Both the position numbers and the translations under genes were made by a program. Source: Corydoras sp. C115 (Eukaryota; Chordata; Actinopteri; Siluriformes; Callichthyidae). Taken from it: a stretch of 64,000 bases of DNA. Positions 59,148 through 64,000 of the stretch are shown piece after piece (positions within the stretch are counted from its first letter, which is position 1; the number at the start of each line of letters is the position of its first letter). The notes beneath the pieces are model-generated. The model searched no databases, had not been told where the DNA came from, and was given only the letters and a program-made list of their open reading frames with translations. The stretch is taken from assembly GCA_019802505.1 (NCBI GenBank), contig JAFMOC010000232.1, positions 675,001-739,000 on the forward strand, given 5' to 3'.

Positions 59148-59462
59148 CTTAGGGATTCCCGGTTCGAATCCCAGTCTGGGTGGAGTTTCCATGTTCTCCC
59201 CGTGTCCACGTGGGTTTCCTCTGGGTTCTCCGGTTTCCTCCCACAGTCCAAAAACATGGATCAAGTCCATTGAGTTCTCCAAATTGCCCCATATAGAGTG
59301 TGTATGTGTGAGTGAGTGTGTGCCCAGCGATAGATTGGCGTCCTGTCCTTGGTGTATCTGCCCAGCGCCTGAAACGTTCTTCCCTGGATGGACATGGGGA
59401 ACCCCCCCCCCCCCCCCCCCCCCCCGCGACCCTAATAGAGGATAAAGCGGAAGATAGTGAAT
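59148..59462 (+). mobile_element. SINE lacking its 5' end
   Basis: Starts inside the head at TAGGGATTCCCGGTTCG and has a long C tract at 59403-59425. Confidence 0.88.
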
Positions 59463-60749
59463 AATAATGTATGAAGTAACCGAATGGCAGCGTATATAAA
59501 GTCTAATGTTAAAAGTTGAATGTTATATTAATGTTACAGTATTAATTCAGTGATCAGAGCAAACCTTTCTATTGTAATGTTCAGTCTGATGATTTAACAC
59601 GCAGCCCTCACACCATTCGCAATTGTGATTCATTGTAATTGTAATTGTAATTGATTTGTAGGATTCATTAGATCTCTTTGGTTCCAGAAAACGCTTCGGG
59701 TGAAATGATTTTGAGGGATGCCGTTTCCATCGTACGTGCAGTGTTTTTAATTCACTCTGTAATGGTTGCTGCGTTACCGTTCACTTCCGTTTACCACTTT
59801 ATATTAATGCCGACACAAAATCTGGTACCATGTTTTAAAAAATTGCTGTTTCGTAGGCTAGAAAATTTTGTGATATTTCAAACTTAATAATAAAAGATGT
59901 TTTAAATTCGTTTTTCTTTGGTCTGTCGATGTTTTCCCATGTTTAATTCTAAGACTTCTGAACTTTTCCAACAAATATTAGTATTTTAATCAAATTAAAC
60001 CTATTTTCTAGGTTTTATAAATGCTGTACTGTCCACAGAGTATAAAATCTTGTTCAATTCCTTGCGCTCAAGTTTAAAACATGTGAGGAAGGGGTGGGGC
60101 TTCTCTCAAACTATACGCTGATTGGTTCAGTGCACTGTCCATATTGACGCTAGACCAATGGGCCGGTCTCTCTACAGAAGTCCCTGAATGACATCATCAT
60201 ACCAATTCACATAGCAGTCACTTTGCGTGAATTTGAAGCTGTAGAATAAAGTGATGAAGGTGATGTAAAACAGAGTAAAATAGACCTGAAACTACAAATA
60301 AACTAGGTTTTATAAATGCTCCAGAGTCCACAGAGTATAAAGGACTGTTTGTGACAACTTTAGAACGTTGTAAGTTGTGGATGTCATAGCGATAGAACTA
60401 GAGGGATGTCATTTAGAACGTCAGATCAGTTGTGTCCAGGCAAAGCTCAGGGGGTTGAGAACGAAAACACTCGTACAAGAAACTCAGAAACGTGAACTAA
60501 TCCACAGATAAGTTCAGGTAAGAGAAACATGTCCTAACTCATTTTTTCCCCCACTTCCTTCATTGTTGGGCGAGGGGAGAGGGGCAGGTCAGGGGGGTTA
60601 ATAAAACACCTGCAAGTTATAGAAAAGAACTATTAAAAAGTACCGTAATTCAATTTTAATTTAAAAGCTTTATTAGCATGACAAACATTACATTTGTATT
60701 GTCCAAAGCCGGGCTGTGAAATAAAACAAAAACAAGGACAAAATTACAT

Positions 60750-61095
60750 CCATTCATTATCTTCCGCTTTATCCTCTATTAGGGTCACGGGGGGGGTTCC
60801 CCATGCCCATCCAGGGGAGAACATTTCGGGCGGTGGGCAGATACACCCAGGACAGGACGCCAATCTATCGCTGGGCACACACTCACTCACACAGACATAC
60901 TCTATATGGGGCAATTTGGAGAACTTAATTGACCTTGATCCATGTTTTTGGACTGTGGGAGGAAACCGGAGAACCCGGAGGAAACCCACGCGGACACGGG
61001 GAGAACATGGAAACTCCACCCAGATGGGGATTCGAACCGGGAATCCCTAGCGCTGAGAGGAGAACATGCCAAACCACTAAGCCACCGTGCCGCCC
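60750..61095 (-). mobile_element. Antisense DANA/Mermaid-like SINE
   Basis: Full-length, followed by (TA)n at about 61097-61118. It is about 95 bp from the next copy, which is in the opposite orientation. Confidence 0.9.
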
Positions 61096-61189
61096 TATAT
61101 AAAATATATATATATATTACACTATTTCTATTGTGTGTATAGTATTGTATATTGTTTGGTTATATTAATTATTTAGTAATTTTATCCGG

Positions 61190-61512
61190 GCGGCACGGTG
61201 GCTTAGTGGTTTAGCATGTTCTCCTCTCAGCGCTAGGGATTCCCGGTTCGAATCCCCATCTGGGTGGAGTTTCCATGTTCTCCCCGTGTCTGTGTGGGTT
61301 TCCTCTGGGTTCTCCGGTTTCCTCCCACAGTCCAAAATCATGGATCAAGTCAATTGAGTTCTCCAAATTGTGTGTGTTTGTGTGCATGTCTGGGTGTGTG
61401 AGTGTGTGCCCACCGATAGATTGGCGTCCTGTCCTGGGTGTATCTGCCCAGCGCCTGAAACGTACTCGCCTGGATGGGCATGGGGAAACCCCCCCCCCCC
61501 CCACGACCCTAA
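61190..61512 (+). mobile_element. Sense DANA/Mermaid-like SINE
   Basis: Near full-length; the tail is replaced by AAATATATAAATATATAT. Together with 60750-61095 it forms a head-to-head inverted pair upstream of the last gene. Confidence 0.88.
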
Positions 61513-61722
61513 AATATATAAATATATATATATATAAATTTTTTTCTTTTTTTGCTTTTCCTCAACCTTCAGATTAACAGCCCGACGCCCTAACCACTGA
61601 GCTACCACCCCCCCCCCTCCTCGACACAACAGATAAACAGACCTGTTTTTAGGTTTTATGAGTAAAATATTTGTGTGGAACCCAGCTGGATTAACTGTGT
61701 GTCTTACTGTGGTGTGTTTTAG

Positions 61723-64000
61723 ACAGAGGAACCGGGGCTCCACTCAAAAAAGAAACGTGAGCTGAAGGCCAAAGTGAGACGCAAAATGTCCACACTCTCA
61801 GTAAGTGGTGACGTCATGATCACAAAAGAAAAAAAAGGAGGAATAATAAAGAAAGTGCAGCATTCAGTTTGTAGCTGTGGTGTCAATTTAATATCCTGGA
61901 TGAGGTCGTGGCTACAATATTCCCCACTGATACTGATATTTTATCATAGGTTATTCACTAGGGGGCGTTACACAGTTTACTGCTGTGATGTGGTGTCTCT
62001 ACATATGCTGTTTTCTGAAATGTACAAGTATTTCATCTCATTATCTTCTGCTTAATCCTACATTAGGACCAAGGAGATGTTCCCCATGGCCATCCACAGC
62101 AGAACGTTTTCCACGCTGGGCACATGACCCCAGAACAAACTCCACCTAATTTAGGACCCAATTCTAAATCCTCAGTCATGACAAATGTACAAATGACCCA
62201 GCCCACCGGGTTGCCCCATGTAAGTAACACGTCCAAATGATTTTAAATTATTATGATTTGGTCTGTCTCACTTATCTTCTGTTTAATCCTATATTAGGGT
62301 CAAGTAGGGGTTCCTTATGGACATCCACAGCAGAACATTTTCCCTGCATGGCAGATGACCCCAGAACAAACCCCACCTACTTTAGGACCCAATTCAGAAT
62401 CCTCACTGATGACAAATGTACAAATGACCCAGGCCACCGGGTTGCCCCATGTAAGTAACATATCAAAAATTAAATTAATTAAATTTAGAATTTATTTATA
62501 TGGGCTGTCTCACTTATCTTCTGTTTAATCTTATATTAGGGTCAAGAACGGGTTCCCTTTGCCCATACACAGCAGAACGTTTCTCCTGCTTGGCAGATAA
62601 CCCAAGAACAAAGTGTCAATCCATCGAAGATGAGTAGATATGACAAAGCCAACGCCCCTTTGCAGTTCAATGTAATGTATTCAAATTACCACTTCATTTA
62701 CCACTTGGTACCACAGTTACCCCTTAATTTAATTCTAATCATATGTGCAATACGTTATTGCTGTTCAATTAGTTTTTTATTTGCCTTGTACATAATTGAG
62801 TATTTTTTAATTCTATTTAATTTTATTTTTATTTTGCACATACTGATCTGTATTTCTTGATCAAGTACTTCTTGTAATAGATACATTAGATGTATTTACC
62901 TTCCCCAGTTACTGTCACTTCTGCTGAGAAATGGGAATTTCTCTTTTACAATAATAATTATTACAAATAGCATCATTTCTGATGGGTTTTTAGAAGTCTC
63001 TAATCAAACGACATAAAGGCAAGTTCATATGTCTCCGTAACTTTTATAAACAGAGTGAAAAGATCTGTTCACGTTTCTGTTCAATCTGCAGAATCCAGAA
63101 GAGCAGAAGCTGCTCGGAGTGCTTAAAAGTTTAGAGACGGAACTGATGATAGAAAACGAAAAGGGCGAGAGACAGGAGGAAGAAATGAAGAACTTTATGG
63201 CTAATTGCGATGCGGAGAAGAAAGGCTGGGACGCAGAGTTGGATCGATTTGAGAAGTTCAAACAGGACACCATTATGAGGTTGCATTCTGACAATGATGC
63301 AAAAGCCTGTCAGATGGAGCAAGTCATAGAGAAAATGAAATTAAACATGAGGAAAATGCTGGAACTTTTCCAAGAGCGCCTAAACGCAGAGCGCAAAGAA
63401 AGTGACGAAATGAGGAACAAAATGAGGCGGGAGTTTGAGCTGGAGAAAGAAGAGACGCTTAGGTACGCAAAAAAGTTGATTGATCAGAAAACCACAAAAA
63501 GCCTCAAATATGCTCGGAAGTTTGAAAATAAGATATTGGAGGAAAAGAAGAAATTGGAGGAAAAAAAGAAGAAAATGGAGAAGGAAGAGAAGAAATTAGA
63601 GGAAAGAGAGAGGAAACTGGAGGAGGAAAAGGAGAAAATGGAAGAGAAAGAGAAGAAACTGGAGGAGGAAAAGGAGAAAATGGAAGAGAAAGAGAAGAAA
63701 ATGGAGGAGAAAGAGAGTAAAATGGAGGAGAAAGAGAGTAAAATGGAAGAGAAAGAGAAGAAATTGGAGAAAGAAAAGGATAAAACAGAGGAGAAAGAAA
63801 ATATATTGAGAGAGAAAGAAAGGAAATTGGAGGATGGAGAGAAGAAATTGGAAGAAAAAGTGAAGAAATTGGAGGAGGAAAAAGAGAAATTTGAGGAGAA
63901 AGAGAAGAAAATGGAGGAGGAAAAGGAGAAAATGGAGGAGAAAGAGACAAAATTTGAGGAGGAAAAGGAGAAATTGAATGAGGAAAAAGAGACACTGGAG
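61723..64000 (+). CDS. Unidentified highly charged coiled-coil protein (partial)
   Basis: Predicted exons: 61723-61800, 62067-62219, 62298-62450, 62540-62671 and 63092 to the window edge, all phase 0 with GT-AG boundaries. The first exon gives TEEPGLHSKKKRELKAKVRR then KMSTLS; its 5' context is unknown, and an ATG at 61786 could be a start. The next three exons (51, 51 and 44 residues) are a tandem repeat rich in Pro, Gln and Asn (TPEQTPP, GPNS, MTNVQMTQ). The last exon is at least 909 nt, open to the edge. It starts NPEEQKLLGVLKSLETEL, continues with MRLHSDNDAKACQMEQVIEK, and from about 63535 becomes a Lys/Glu repeat (KMEEKEKKLEEEKEKMEEKE-like), i.e. a long single-helix or coiled coil. I do not recognise the family. 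Low-complexity helices match many proteins by composition, so similarity searches need care. Confidence 0.6.
62067..62219 (+). repeat. SINE-derived repeat exon A
   Basis: 153 nt, 51 codons. The preceding ATTATCTTCTGCTTAATCC and ACATTAG acceptor plus VPHGHPQQNV...AGHMTPEQ match the antisense SINE (ATTATCTTCTGCTTTATCC, CTATTAG, VPHAHPGENV...AGQIHPGQ). The donor is CCCCAT/GTAAGT. Confidence 0.7.
62298..62450 (+). repeat. SINE-derived repeat exon B
   Basis: 153 nt, same frame and boundaries as exon A, with about the same protein (VPYGHPQQNIFPAWQMTPEQ). The flanking introns are also alike (GTAAGTAACA at the donor, CTCACTTATCTTCTGTTTAA before the acceptor). Confidence 0.7.
62540..62671 (+). repeat. 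SINE-derived repeat exon C
   Basis: 132 nt. The first half is the same repeat (VPFAHTQQNVSPAWQITQEQ); the second half is different and ends at CAGTTCAAT/GTAATG. Its frame continues into the 63092 exon. Confidence 0.65.
63535..64000 (+). repeat. Coding purine-rich GAGAAAGAGAAGAAA-type array
   Basis: Variable tandem array of GA/AAG-rich units encoding E(E/K)KEKK-type heptad-like repeats. The plus strand is almost all purine to the window end, so the minus-strand frame at 63995-63504 is a low-complexity shadow. Confidence 0.85.

Larger units (their letters stand above)
58755..61722. other. nexn 3' UTR and spacer before the last gene
   Basis: Includes the nexn 3' UTR to about 59.05 kb, AT-rich single-copy sequence at 59.5-60.7 kb and three SINE copies. 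Upstream exons of the last gene may lie here but could not be recognised. Confidence 0.5.

Noticed and set aside
2289..61504. Recurrent frames reading like GGNPRGHGENMETPPRWGFE or HADTGRTWKLHPDGDSN
   Set aside because: They are translations of the many SINE copies in various frames, not a protein family.
63504..63995. 163-residue minus-strand Pro/Ser/Leu frame
   Set aside because: It is the shadow of the purine-rich coding array on the plus strand, which joins to upstream exons in frame.

Overview
This is a vertebrate nuclear segment, almost certainly from a teleost and plausibly an otophysan such as a catfish relative. The reasons are spliced genes with GT-AG introns, a fish-type finTRIM gene, and about 30 copies of a tRNA-headed DANA/Mermaid-like SINE with TGAATGAATG tails. 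Dinucleotide microsatellites and fossils of a Tc1-like transposon are also common. There is no bacterial or viral architecture; most ATG-initiated reading frames are translations of SINEs or microsatellites.

Layout from left to right: (1) 1-435, minus strand, the first coding exon of an unidentified gene with a 24-copy in-frame 15-bp repeat, cut by the window edge. (2) 1441-4900, plus, cpox (coproporphyrinogen-III oxidase), complete in 7 coding exons (420 aa). (3) 9996-13072, minus, prrg1-like transmembrane Gla protein, 3 coding exons (202 aa). (4) 17340-28391, plus, tmem47, 3 coding exons (183 aa) with a large SINE-filled first intron. (5) 31912-35687, minus, tab3, the TAK1 adaptor, 6 coding exons (549 aa). 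(6) 40242-45120, plus, a finTRIM-type RING/B-box/coiled-coil/PRY-SPRY gene, 6 coding exons (547 aa). (7) 51745-58754, plus, nexn (nexilin), 13 coding exons (836 aa), with a probable noncoding first exon and promoter near 48.8-49.07 kb. (8) 61723 to the window end, plus, an unidentified gene for a very charged coiled-coil protein, cut by the edge.

Exon boundaries were placed by hand from splice consensus, reading-frame continuity and remembered family proteins; each of the six complete genes closes to a whole number of codons. PRRG1, TMEM47 and TAB3 are, from memory, neighbours on human Xp21, so the middle of the window looks like a conserved block flanked by cpox on one side and finTRIM/nexn on the other. 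The genes do not form a pathway; they are independent vertebrate loci.

The most unusual observation is in the last gene. Three consecutive phase-0 exons (62067-62219, 62298-62450, 62540-62671) are tandem duplicates, and their 5' halves and 3' splice sites match the antisense strand of the SINE that fills the rest of the window. This looks like an exonised SINE that was then amplified into a protein repeat. Other leads are a cpox 3' splice site whose pyrimidine tract is a (TG)n repeat, a duplicated decoy 5' splice site in cpox intron 5, a SINE and a LINE sharing one 3' tail, several nested or dimeric SINE insertions with readable target-site duplications, and a duplicated block 5' of tab3.
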